This document shows positions 9,219-17,829 of a stretch of DNA of 64,000 nt, piece after piece. Position 1 is the first letter of the stretch. The number at the start of each line of letters is the position of its first letter. The DNA comes from Clostridiales bacterium 38-18 (lineage in GTDB: Bacteria > Bacillota > Clostridia > Peptostreptococcales > Acidaminobacteraceae). The notes beneath the pieces are model-generated. The model worked only from the letters and a program-made list of their open reading frames with translations. It was not told the DNA's origin and did no database searches. Location of the stretch: contig MKTL01000006.1 of the NCBI GenBank assembly GCA_001897605.1, positions 611,132 through 675,131 of the forward strand. The letters run 5' to 3'. The translations under genes and the position numbers were made by a program.

Positions 9219-9842
9219 CTAAATGTCTGCGTTAAAACTTAATTTGAACAAGACCACATTGTCAAAGGACTTAATGTAATCTGGATCTTTATCAAACGTA
9301 TCAACTGACAGAGTTCTAAGACTACCATCTTCGCTGAAAACATAACATCCTATCGTCGCTTCACTCACATTTGTTAAGTCAACTGCCTCGGTTATGAAAT
9401 CGTATGACCAGGCTTTTACTTCACCATCGATAAATGACATATCAATAACGTGAGAGATTTTCATATGACTACCTTCTACCGCATCTTTAATATTCATCCT
9501 TAACTGCTTGTCAGTATCTAAATTTTCTAGATCCATCACCAGGTTACTTTCGATTTCATCTGTTCCAGAATAGGATAACAATATTTCATTATGTATGAGT
9601 TCACCGTCTTCATATACGTAAGCGCTTAAATTTGTACGCGTTTCCATGCTTTTACTTTTCTTAATTTCAAAAATTTGAATTATGTTATCAAATTCTACTA
9701 AATCTAAGACTTTTTCCTCAGTCTTAGTTAAAGGTAGTGGTCTTATATAATCGTTTGGTAATTGAAAGGCGATTTGACCCACTAAAACAAACGAAGCTAT
9801 AAGTACAATACCGCCCAAAAGTACTACCATGTTCTTTTTCAT
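9219..9842 (-). CDS. hypothetical secreted or membrane-anchored protein
   Basis: N-terminal hydrophobic segment MKKNMVVLLGGIVLIASFVLVGQ; overlaps the upstream gene by 4 nt. Confidence 0.55.
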   Translation of the reverse strand: MKKNMVVLLGGIVLIASFVLVGQIAFQLPNDYIRPLPLTKTEEKVLDLVEFDNIIQIFEIKKSKSMETRTNLSAYVYEDGELIHNEILLSYSGTDEIESNLVMDLENLDTDKQLRMNIKDAVEGSHMKISHVIDMSFIDGEVKAWSYDFITEAVDLTNVSEATIGCYVFSEDGSLRTLSVDTFDKDPDYIKSFDNVVLFKLSFNADI

Positions 9843-11185
9843 ACATTCCCCTTTCCAAAAAATTTGACCATTAAAATTTCATCGAAATATTCGCCCAGAT
9901 ATTTTAATGCATGCTTTTCAACGCCATACGTAGTATATCCAAGTCCCTCGTATAGCTTAATTGCTTGAAGGTTTGAACTGACTACAGAAAGACGAACTTG
10001 TTCTATTTGCCATTCTGTTCTTGCAATTTCGTGACATGTCATAAGCAACTTTTTTGCAACCCCTTGTCCTCGATAGGCTTCAGCAAGGTAAACGCCATAA
10101 AGATTTGCTTTATGACTATCTTTCAAACCACTTTCTCTTATTAGAGTCATTGATCCAATTAACTGATCTTTGCAAAATGCACCGACCACTTTTTTATCTT
10201 TATCTTCAGCAAGCCTTTGTTCAAACTTTGAGATAGGATATTTACTCTCAATTTCATAAGTAGATCCAAATGCCTCAGGATTTTGTAATAATCCATCTAG
10301 TCTAAGATGTCTAAATGGTTCAATGTCATCAACCGTTAAAAGCCTAATATCAAATTGAATCTCGCTAGAATGGAGGTCTTGAAAAGTCCTTGATTGTCTA
10401 GATATGATTTGATCAGATTTATGTAATTTCATTCTTATAGGTATCGAAATAAACCCATCTTCAACCGTACCAAAACATTTAATCGTAGCTTTTTTATGAA
10501 AAACTAGCAACATACTAAAAGCACAAATCAAAGCATCTATTTGATCTTCAAGGATTTTAAATGCCTTCTTCTTCATCGTGACGTCAATTCTTTTAAATCG
10601 ATTGATAAATCCGCTTAACTCACCATTGCGTTCACTCTCATAAAATGCGTTCATCAAACGATTTATTTCTGTAACGGCATGGTCATAGCCATGCTTCGGT
10701 TTATACTTATACTTAATCGGGCTAATTTCCGGGAAAACACCTGAAATACTTCCTGATGGAAAAACCTCGATGATGCAACTTGAATGTTCATTTGGTTCAG
10801 TTGATATTTTAATATTTGGTAATGCATCGATCAACTTCTTCACTAGAATTTCACCTCTAATAGAGCCATAGGTTTTTTCTAGATAGTTTCTACTACAGTT
10901 AAAAACCGAATGGTGTAAGCCATTAATTTTTTCTTTCATAAAAAGGCGCTCTGCGGCTCTAGACCCACTTATATTGTTAACTACCAGAGGTGCATCTATC
11001 GCTATAATCATTGGTTCGTCTTTATATATCAATAATTTTTCAACAATCGCTTCATCAGAATAAACTTCTGCAGAAATTTCAATTATCGTTTTTTCTTCAT
11101 TGAGGATACAAAGACCGGTTTCATTTTTATATGTCCAAGCCAAATCGATACCAACAAAAAGGATAGCATCCACCTCCTTCATCAA
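9839..11185 (-). CDS. DUF429-like domain fused to a C-terminal GNAT acetyltransferase
   Basis: N-terminus ILFVGIDLAWTYKNETGLCIL, IIAIDAPLVVNN, ILEDQIDALICAFSML (DUF429-like); C-terminus IRLLTVDDIEPFRHLRL...LYGVYLAEAYRGQGVAKKLLMTC...LSVVSSNLQAIKLYEGLGYTTYG (GNAT). Confidence 0.8.
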   Translation of the reverse strand: MMKEVDAILFVGIDLAWTYKNETGLCILNEEKTIIEISAEVYSDEAIVEKLLIYKDEPMIIAIDAPLVVNNISGSRAAERLFMKEKINGLHHSVFNCSRNYLEKTYGSIRGEILVKKLIDALPNIKISTEPNEHSSCIIEVFPSGSISGVFPEISPIKYKYKPKHGYDHAVTEINRLMNAFYESERNGELSGFINRFKRIDVTMKKKAFKILEDQIDALICAFSMLLVFHKKATIKCFGTVEDGFISIPIRMKLHKSDQIISRQSRTFQDLHSSEIQFDIRLLTVDDIEPFRHLRLDGLLQNPEAFGSTYEIESKYPISKFEQRLAEDKDKKVVGAFCKDQLIGSMTLIRESGLKDSHKANLYGVYLAEAYRGQGVAKKLLMTCHEIARTEWQIEQVRLSVVSSNLQAIKLYEGLGYTTYGVEKHALKYLGEYFDEILMVKFFGKGNV

Positions 11186-11221
11186 TTCTTAATGTAAAAG
11201 ACAGCGATCTTTCAATAAAAG

Positions 11222-11740
11222 TTAACTTGCGAACAACAAATATAGGCCATTTACCAAAACAACCAATACCAAAGCGACTATAGCAACCATTAACATATAG
11301 CTTCTAATTTGTTCAATTTTGATTTTGAAATAAGCCAATGAGGTTTTATAGTTCAAAAACACGATGATTACAATTGACAACAGTATTCTAAGTGCGTATT
11401 GAGAGATGACCAATTGATTGTTTAGATATTGAATCGCAATTACGGTTGCAATATCATTAAAAATATTATAAACCAAGTAAAAATTTGCTAAAATATAGCC
11501 TCTTATATTACCAGAAAGCAAATCAATACCTGCAAATAAAGTAACGAAGCTAATCATTGTTGATGTCCCGAACACAAGTATCGCAGCAAAAGTACCACTT
11601 TCGGTATTAACTGAACCTGAGACTAAGTTGGATGCTAGAGTCAACAATCCCATTCCAGCTCCCAAAATATATAATGCCGCTAAAACCGTTATAGCTTTCG
11701 GTCTGTTATTTACCTTTTCCTTCATATTGCCACCCTTCAT
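11222..11740 (-). CDS. hypothetical integral membrane protein
   Basis: Several hydrophobic segments. The start may be the internal MKEKVNNRP. Confidence 0.55.
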   Translation of the reverse strand: MKGGNMKEKVNNRPKAITVLAALYILGAGMGLLTLASNLVSGSVNTESGTFAAILVFGTSTMISFVTLFAGIDLLSGNIRGYILANFYLVYNIFNDIATVIAIQYLNNQLVISQYALRILLSIVIIVFLNYKTSLAYFKIKIEQIRSYMLMVAIVALVLVVLVNGLYLLFAS

Positions 11741-11881
11741 GATTTTTTTAAATTAGTATCTTTATTGTATCATAAACATCCTTTAAAAAATCGTGTTTGG
11801 CTCAAAACGAAGTCTTTTGGGAGTGATACTTTTTCAATTTTGTCACTCGTAAAAAAACCATCAAACATTTTATTTTGATAT

Positions 11882-11953
11882 TCATCAAATTAAATTTGAC
11901 AACACAGCCATTCTCTGCTAATATCTATTTAGATGGTCATCAAATCAAATTTC
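11882..11953 (+). promoter_or_regulatory. sigma-A-type promoter with overlapping operator-like repeats
   Basis: TTGACA (11896-11901), 17 nt, TAATAT (11919-11924). Palindrome TCAAATTAAATTTGA (11885-11899) overlaps the -35. Direct repeat TCATCAAATNAAATTT at 11882-11897 and 11938-11953. Confidence 0.7.
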
Positions 11954-11979
11954 AAATTACTAATATAAAGGAGGCAAAA

Positions 11980-12981
11980 ATGAATACTCTAACCTTGAAT
12001 ACTTTCGCTCAAATAGCGACACAAATTGATCTGCCTCGGACAAAATCTTTGGTGATTCAATTTTGGGCTGCACATAAAGAACCATTACTCTACGAACAGT
12101 TAGAAAAAGCGTTTGCTTTAAGAGGCATCTCAACTTGCTTCATTGATTTTTCACCAGAATCGATCAACGCCAAAACACAGAATGGTACATTCGATTTATC
12201 TGATGTTGAAAAGACTATTATAGCTTCTTCTGAAACCTTTTTAGACGTTATGGCAGTAACGCCACAGCAATTAATGCAGCTGCTGCCAGAAGTACATCAA
12301 ACCGCATTTAGACCTTTTATCCGATCACACTTTAGTGAAATAATGCGTTCTGAAAAACCACTTTTACAATTACGTCTTCCCACTGAGTCGTTTGCTGAAA
12401 TGGCCGAAATGTCACTTGAAGCATATGAAACGCTATGGCATGAGCTTTCTAATATCGATTACGAGCTTTTAAAAAATGAGTGTATGAGCGAAATCGAGAG
12501 ATTATCACAAACACAATCCGTCACCATTAAAAGCGGTGAAGAAGGTTCACTTTCACTTTCCTATCAAGGGCGTGAATGGTATTCCGATCATGGGAATGGC
12601 GATTTCCCTGCAGGTGAAGTTTACATCGCAGTTTTGGAAGATAGCGCAAACGGTGACTTTATTACCGGTAAAATTAAATGGGACGGCACTTGGTATGATC
12701 AGGCACGTTTATCATTTACTAATGGTAGATTAATTCACTCTGAGCCCAAAGCTATCTATGAGCAGTTAAAAGCCATTGATCCCTCGGCACTTGTGATTGC
12801 TGAATTCGGCCTTGGGCTCAATCCAAAAGCAACCAGTTATACTGGGTATGCACTTTTTGATGAAAAGCAAGCGGGAACCTGCCACATTGCTCTTGGTACG
12901 AATCAATACTTTGGTGGTGCAAATGAAGCGCCCGTTCACTTTGATTTTATTACGACGCCAAGCGTATTAAACTACAAATAA
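11980..12981 (+). CDS. M29-family aminopeptidase
   Basis: Start placed at the ATG after AAAGGAGGCAAAA rather than 11875. GNGDFPAGEVYIAV, FGLGLNPKA, CHIALGTNQYFGGANEAPVHFDFI match the M29 pattern. Confidence 0.85.
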   Translation: MNTLTLNTFAQIATQIDLPRTKSLVIQFWAAHKEPLLYEQLEKAFALRGISTCFIDFSPESINAKTQNGTFDLSDVEKTIIASSETFLDVMAVTPQQLMQLLPEVHQTAFRPFIRSHFSEIMRSEKPLLQLRLPTESFAEMAEMSLEAYETLWHELSNIDYELLKNECMSEIERLSQTQSVTIKSGEEGSLSLSYQGREWYSDHGNGDFPAGEVYIAVLEDSANGDFITGKIKWDGTWYDQARLSFTNGRLIHSEPKAIYEQLKAIDPSALVIAEFGLGLNPKATSYTGYALFDEKQAGTCHIALGTNQYFGGANEAPVHFDFITTPSVLNYK

Positions 12982-13031
12982 AATTGTAAAAAACGATAAC
13001 CTTGCAGTAAGCTGTAAATAAGGAGAAAATT

Positions 13032-13424
13032 ATGGAAAGTAAAATAGAAAATTATACGTCTTATCTTAATGTCTTAATTGACGATAAAAAAAATGAGATT
13101 ACGACTTTAACCCAGGAACAAAGATTTGATGAAGCCAATCATGCTAAAATACAACTAAATGTCTTAGAGATTTTTGAAAAAATGTTTACGATTGGTTATC
13201 AGAAAGCAAAACCTTTGCTACAATCTGATGAAGAGAAGGCACTGGAAGTACTTTCAAGTACTTATCTCAATTACTTCGACAAAATTCCTCACAATTGGCT
13301 GATCAATCTGGAAAAGAGCATTCAATATCATGATATTGAAACAGAGCATATAGAGAAACTTAAGATCAGCCAAGCCAATACCATTAAAAATTACTTTATT
13401 GAAATCATGAAAAAGGAGGCGTAA
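13032..13424 (+). CDS. UVR-like helical protein
   Basis: LIDDKKNEITTLTQEQRFDEANHAKIQLNVLEIFEK resembles the UvrB/UvrC UVR motif; lies between the aminopeptidase and the regulator. Confidence 0.6.
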   Translation: MESKIENYTSYLNVLIDDKKNEITTLTQEQRFDEANHAKIQLNVLEIFEKMFTIGYQKAKPLLQSDEEKALEVLSSTYLNYFDKIPHNWLINLEKSIQYHDIETEHIEKLKISQANTIKNYFIEIMKKEA

Positions 13425-13993
13425 TGAACGAACTTTCCCCTGAACAACTGGTTAAGCTCTTTAAAGCTTTAGCAGATCAATCTCGCGTGAAGATTTTGGC
13501 CACATTACTTGAAGAACCAAAGTACGTCGAGCTGATAGCCGAACGTTTAGCTTTAACGCCTTCTACGGTATCCTTTCACTTAAAGAAATTGGAAGAAGTC
13601 GGTCTTGTGGAAAAGAAGAAAGATCAGTATTACATCGTTTACTCCATTCGACTCGAGCTTTTAGAATTACCACTCATCGAGCTACTTGAAGCATCACAGC
13701 CAATGATTAACTCTGACGAACAGCGAGAACTAGCTTATCGTTCAAACGTTTTAAAGCAGTTTATAAAATACGATCAGCTGATTTCTATACCCGTTCAAAG
13801 AAAAAAGCGTAAAATTATTCTAGAACACATCGTCGAATCCTTTGAACCAAATACGCCGTACCCGGAAAAAGAAGTCAATCGATTGCTTTCTCAATTTCAT
13901 GAGGATTTCGCATTATTAAGACGTTCAATGATTGAAGAACAGCTTATGGAACGTAAGGATGGCATTTATCTCAGAGTACATAGCCGTTCATAA
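13424..13993 (+). CDS. ArsR-family regulator with C-terminal DUF2087-like domain
   Basis: LFKALADQSRVKILATLLEEPKYVELIAERLALTPSTVSFHLKKLEEVGLV; C-terminus RKKRKIILEHIVESFEPNTPYPEKEVNRLLSQFHEDFALLRRSMIEEQLMER. Confidence 0.88.
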   Translation: MNELSPEQLVKLFKALADQSRVKILATLLEEPKYVELIAERLALTPSTVSFHLKKLEEVGLVEKKKDQYYIVYSIRLELLELPLIELLEASQPMINSDEQRELAYRSNVLKQFIKYDQLISIPVQRKKRKIILEHIVESFEPNTPYPEKEVNRLLSQFHEDFALLRRSMIEEQLMERKDGIYLRVHSRS

Positions 13994-14066
13994 TCAAATC
14001 TTCATTTTAGATTGATTGCTTTTTTCTAAAGTTGTACAATAGAAAAGGAATGAATACACAAGGAGA

Positions 14067-14372
14067 TTGATTATGCTAAATATGTTCATTAAGTCTATGC
14101 AATTAGACGAAGAAAAAAGAATTGTTGTGGTCATACAAGACGCCATCGCTGAGTACTTTTTAAAAGACGAATCAAAAAAAATGTTGAAGGACATGGCTCA
14201 AAAATCTTTAGGTGATGCTTTTATTAAACTTGAGGTTGCAAAAACCAGCTTCAGAGTAACTGTAACTGAAGGCACAGAAGAAGAAAGCATGAAAACTATC
14301 GAAGCGGAAATTATGAAAGCGATTGAAATGGCAATGTCTTTCATGTCTCAAATGAATCCAGACAAACAATAA
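14067..14372 (+). CDS. hypothetical protein
   Basis: Preceded by AAGGAGATTGATT; charged 101-aa ORF followed by an AAGGTGC...GCACCTT hairpin. Confidence 0.55.
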   Translation: MIMLNMFIKSMQLDEEKRIVVVIQDAIAEYFLKDESKKMLKDMAQKSLGDAFIKLEVAKTSFRVTVTEGTEEESMKTIEAEIMKAIEMAMSFMSQMNPDKQ

Positions 14373-14478
14373 TAGCCTAAAACAAAAGGTGCATTCTGTT
14401 ATATTACAGAGGCACCTTAACTTTTTAGCTTTATTTTCATATATCATAATCTTCGTACCCTATGTTCGAAAATTTTCA

Positions 14479-14958
14479 TTATACAGTCAATACGATATCA
14501 CATTCAAATGGAAAGCATTCAGCTACTTTTCTTACATAATCCACTTTATAGCCTTGCCCGTCTTTATAAAAAAATCCCTGATCCAATTCGACCTTCACAT
14601 AGCACATATTAGGATCTGATTCGTTGTTATGTGTAAAATACCAAGGTTCAAAAGCCTCAATCAACTTTTCTCTAATGTCCAAATTTTTCGGGTCAAGTGG
14701 GTGACCGATATTTGAAGCGATACCTGAAAAACTGTAGTTCATAAAAGTCAACGCAACATTTGGATTTTCTTCAATTTCATGCACTTTTCTCGATTTGGCG
14801 TATGTAACAATAAAAAAACACCCTTCATCGTAGAAGGTATCAACAAATCGGACTGAAGGTATGTTGTTAGACGCAGTTGCCAGTGCAAATTGATAATCTT
14901 TAGCAAACAACTGCTGCATCACCTCTTTTGCCATTTTATAAGTATCACTATTTGACAT
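14479..14958 (-). CDS. pyridoxamine 5'-phosphate oxidase-like FMN-binding protein
   Basis: FALATASNNIPSVRFVDTFYDEGCFFIVTYAKSRKVHEIEENPNVALTFMNYSFSGIA. Start trimmed to MSNSDTYK. Confidence 0.8.
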   Translation of the reverse strand: MSNSDTYKMAKEVMQQLFAKDYQFALATASNNIPSVRFVDTFYDEGCFFIVTYAKSRKVHEIEENPNVALTFMNYSFSGIASNIGHPLDPKNLDIREKLIEAFEPWYFTHNNESDPNMCYVKVELDQGFFYKDGQGYKVDYVRKVAECFPFECDIVLTV

Positions 14959-14959
14959 C

Positions 14960-15373
14960 TTATACCTCCTGATTGTATTCATAAAATATGCGTTTCGGTG
15001 CGTTCACAATTAAGTAGCCTTCTTCAGAATGATGTGTCTTAATCGAAATCTCTCGTCTTGCCATTAATTTTATAAATGAAATATCATATTCCGCATAGTT
15101 AGTATCATCCGTTATTAGCTTCGCTCGAAACTTTACTAAAGTTTTAAGCCATGCATCAGAAGTCAGCTCAGCTCGTGTCATAACCTGTGTCTCAACTGCA
15201 TTCCACAAAGTTAAGTTGAGTGAAAAAACAAGTGCTAATACAACAATTTTAAACCAATCATGCTTTAACTCATATATGTAATCTGTAGATCTTGATGCAA
15301 TAACTCGGATAAAGCTATATAATAAGGCAATCACAATGAAATTACTTATGTATGACTTGATTTTCTCAAACAT
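14960..15373 (-). CDS. hypothetical membrane protein
   Basis: ORF with N-terminal hydrophobic segments; ends next to the PNPOx-like start. Confidence 0.5.
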   Translation of the reverse strand: MFEKIKSYISNFIVIALLYSFIRVIASRSTDYIYELKHDWFKIVVLALVFSLNLTLWNAVETQVMTRAELTSDAWLKTLVKFRAKLITDDTNYAEYDISFIKLMARREISIKTHHSEEGYLIVNAPKRIFYEYNQEV

Positions 15374-15543
15374 TTTCCACTCCCTTTTGAAGCTATGATT
15401 TTAGATGACCAGCTCCAACTTTATTGCTAACTTAAGTCTAGCACATTTTCCAAAATTTGAGATTAATATTCTATTAATTCTGAATGATTTATATTAACAA
15501 AGCCTTTACATGAGAAAATATTACATGTAAAGGCTTCCACTAA

Positions 15544-15963
15544 TCAGGAATATTTAATTTTCAAAATCTTATATTGAATGATCCCTTGAGGCGTTTCTAC
15601 CTCTACAGGCTCATTTTTTGCTTTTAGTAGTAATGCTTTCCCAATTGGTGATAAATAAGATGCTGCTTCTAAGTCACCTAGCGCAACGTCATCGCTAGGT
15701 GATACAATCTTAAAGTCCATGCGTTCTCCATCTTCTATTGATTCCACAGTAACCGTAGATTGAATCAATACAACGGGTAGGTTTGATAAATCATCTAACT
15801 GATGACGATGTTTCTTCACCTGCTCCGAATAAGCGCGCATCTTCTCCTCATAGGCACTCTTTTCCAATTGATTCTTTCCAAAAAATTTTTCACTCACTTC
15901 TAGCAAATCCTGCTCCAACCAGCTTAAATGCTGCTGCAACAACACATGACCAGACATACTCAT
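15544..15963 (-). CDS. GreA/GreB-family transcription elongation factor-like protein
   Basis: N-terminal coiled coil and C-terminal FKIVSPSDDVALGDLEAASYLSPIGKALLLKAKNEPVEVETPQGIIQYKILKI. Confidence 0.82.
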   Translation of the reverse strand: MSMSGHVLLQQHLSWLEQDLLEVSEKFFGKNQLEKSAYEEKMRAYSEQVKKHRHQLDDLSNLPVVLIQSTVTVESIEDGERMDFKIVSPSDDVALGDLEAASYLSPIGKALLLKAKNEPVEVETPQGIIQYKILKIKYS

Positions 15964-16099
15964 CCTCCTTTATAGGTTCTATTTTTTATACATTTAATGG
16001 AAGTCCCATAAAAATGCAACAAGGCATCCCGCTAAAGCGGAATGCCTATCATAACCATATCATGGAAAAGATGAAAATACAAGCCAATATGAATAGTTA

Positions 16100-16966
16100 T
16101 TATAACAATAAAATAAGTGTCCCAAAGGTCATTAATAATAAACCAACAAATGCGCGTTTCGATAGGCGCTCTTTAAGTATAATTCTAGAAAACACAATGG
16201 TCACAAGCAAACTCATTTTATCTATCGGAACAATTATACTCGCTGGCCCAAGTTGTAATGCACTATAAAAGCATAACCATGAACCTCCTGTAGCAAACCC
16301 AGATAAGATTAGAAATAACCAGCTTTTCGAATTAATGCTTCCAATCCCTCTATAACTCCCCCTTTGGAAAACGATTCCCCAAGCCATGATTAATACAACC
16401 GCAGTTCTTATCGTCGTTCCAAGAGTTGAATTGATATTTTCAATACCTATTTTTCCCAATATTGCTGTTAAGCTTGCAAATATTGCCGAAGCTAAAGCGA
16501 ACAAAAACCAATTATTGCTTTTGATTTCTATCTTTTTATTGCTGTCATTCTTCTTCTGAATCATCAAAAAGGTGCCAATACCAATTGATACAATAGCAAT
16601 TACTTTATATAGAGAAATACTTTCTCCTAATATGATAATCGCCAAAATCATGGTCAATACAGTGCTTGATTTATCAATAGGGGTAACCTTATTTACATCT
16701 CCAAGTTGAAGTGCTCTGAAATAAGAGAGCCAAGACGCACCAGTAGCAACCCCCGATAGAACCAAAAAAATAAACGTTTTAGCTTGTATTTGATCAAACG
16801 CGATCTCAGCACCGGTTACAAATATCATGATCGAAGAAAAAATGAGTACAACAATCGTTCTTAAGGCAGTCGCTAAATTTGAATCCACATTTTGGATACC
16901 TATTTTAGATAAAATAGCCGTTATTCCTGCAAAAAAAGCTGAACCTATTGCTAATATTAGCCACAT
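16100..16966 (-). CDS. EamA/DMT-family transporter
   Basis: Duplicated 5-TM EamA repeat: AILSKIGIQNVDSNLATALRT and AILGKIGIENINSTLGTTIRT; FRALQLGDVNKVTPIDKSS and YSALQLGPASIIVPIDKMS. Confidence 0.9.
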   Translation of the reverse strand: MWLILAIGSAFFAGITAILSKIGIQNVDSNLATALRTIVVLIFSSIMIFVTGAEIAFDQIQAKTFIFLVLSGVATGASWLSYFRALQLGDVNKVTPIDKSSTVLTMILAIIILGESISLYKVIAIVSIGIGTFLMIQKKNDSNKKIEIKSNNWFLFALASAIFASLTAILGKIGIENINSTLGTTIRTAVVLIMAWGIVFQRGSYRGIGSINSKSWLFLILSGFATGGSWLCFYSALQLGPASIIVPIDKMSLLVTIVFSRIILKERLSKRAFVGLLLMTFGTLILLL

Positions 16967-17084
16967 TTAACGCTCCTATAAAATTGATTCATATGGACAA
17001 CATATGTATTAAGCTCGCACTAAATGTTATCATTTATATTTTAAACTAGTAACTAAGTATTCTTGAAGCAATATGTATCCAAAA

Positions 17085-17687
17085 TCAGTTAACCATTTTC
17101 TTGATCACTGAGTCTCTCCACTCATCATAAGTTAAATCAGATTTTTCTTCAATAGTTTTACCATCGATCGTATAAACCTGACTTCCTAACAACATCATTC
17201 CTTGATGACACACTAGGCTGTAGCCACCCAGTACTTGATCCTCACATTTCACAATATAGACTCTTGTCATGTTGGGATAAATCACTTTAAACTGATAGGT
17301 TAAACCACTCTTTATCGTTTCGTATAGCCGCTTTATACTGCTGTCTAGTGGATGATTGGTTACCAAGTATCCTTCAACTGTAAGCGGCTTATCTAGTAGA
17401 TTCTCATAGTTCAAATCGATTAGTGCAAGTTTTTTTATGTCATTAAATGAAACCGTACCACGATGATAGTAAATTTGACTACTACCAATGTATTCCAAAA
17501 CGTTATATCCCTTTTCCTCTAAAAAAACTTTCGCCATTTTGTTGTTTTCATTTAACGTTTCTTGATTGCCTTCTGGAATCGCATTGAATTTGTAAAAACC
17601 GATAACTATTGCTATTAATGTAAGGCAAATAAGCAAAACAACAACCCCATTTAAGCGATTATTCTTAACTTTCAATCTGATTACCAC
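17085..17687 (-). CDS. hypothetical protein with N-terminal TM segment
   Basis: VVLLICLTLIAIVIGFYKF followed by a soluble region. Confidence 0.55.
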   Translation of the reverse strand: MVIRLKVKNNRLNGVVVLLICLTLIAIVIGFYKFNAIPEGNQETLNENNKMAKVFLEEKGYNVLEYIGSSQIYYHRGTVSFNDIKKLALIDLNYENLLDKPLTVEGYLVTNHPLDSSIKRLYETIKSGLTYQFKVIYPNMTRVYIVKCEDQVLGGYSLVCHQGMMLLGSQVYTIDGKTIEEKSDLTYDEWRDSVIKKMVN

Positions 17688-17715
17688 CCTCTTGCATATA
17701 AAAATTTCACATACA

Positions 17716-17742
17716 AAAGTCTACCCGAAACGGGTAGACTTT
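17716..17742. terminator. intrinsic terminator-like hairpin
   Basis: AAAGTCTACCCG-AAA-CGGGTAGACTTT, 12-bp perfect stem. Confidence 0.8.
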
Positions 17743-17829
17743 AAAGCTTTATTAATCAGTCCATTATATTATTTTTCAGTGTGAATAGATGTTTTTTTCC
17801 CAAACGCAATTCCAAAACGCTTAAATGTA

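Noticed and set aside
11875-11979. Upstream-extended start of the M29 aminopeptidase
   Set aside because: The extension covers the promoter, and a strong RBS (AAAGGAGG) precedes the ATG at 11980.
13994-14447. Minus-strand ORFs 13994-14194 and 14208-14447
   Set aside because: Antisense to the plus-strand gene 14067-14372, which has an RBS and a downstream hairpin.
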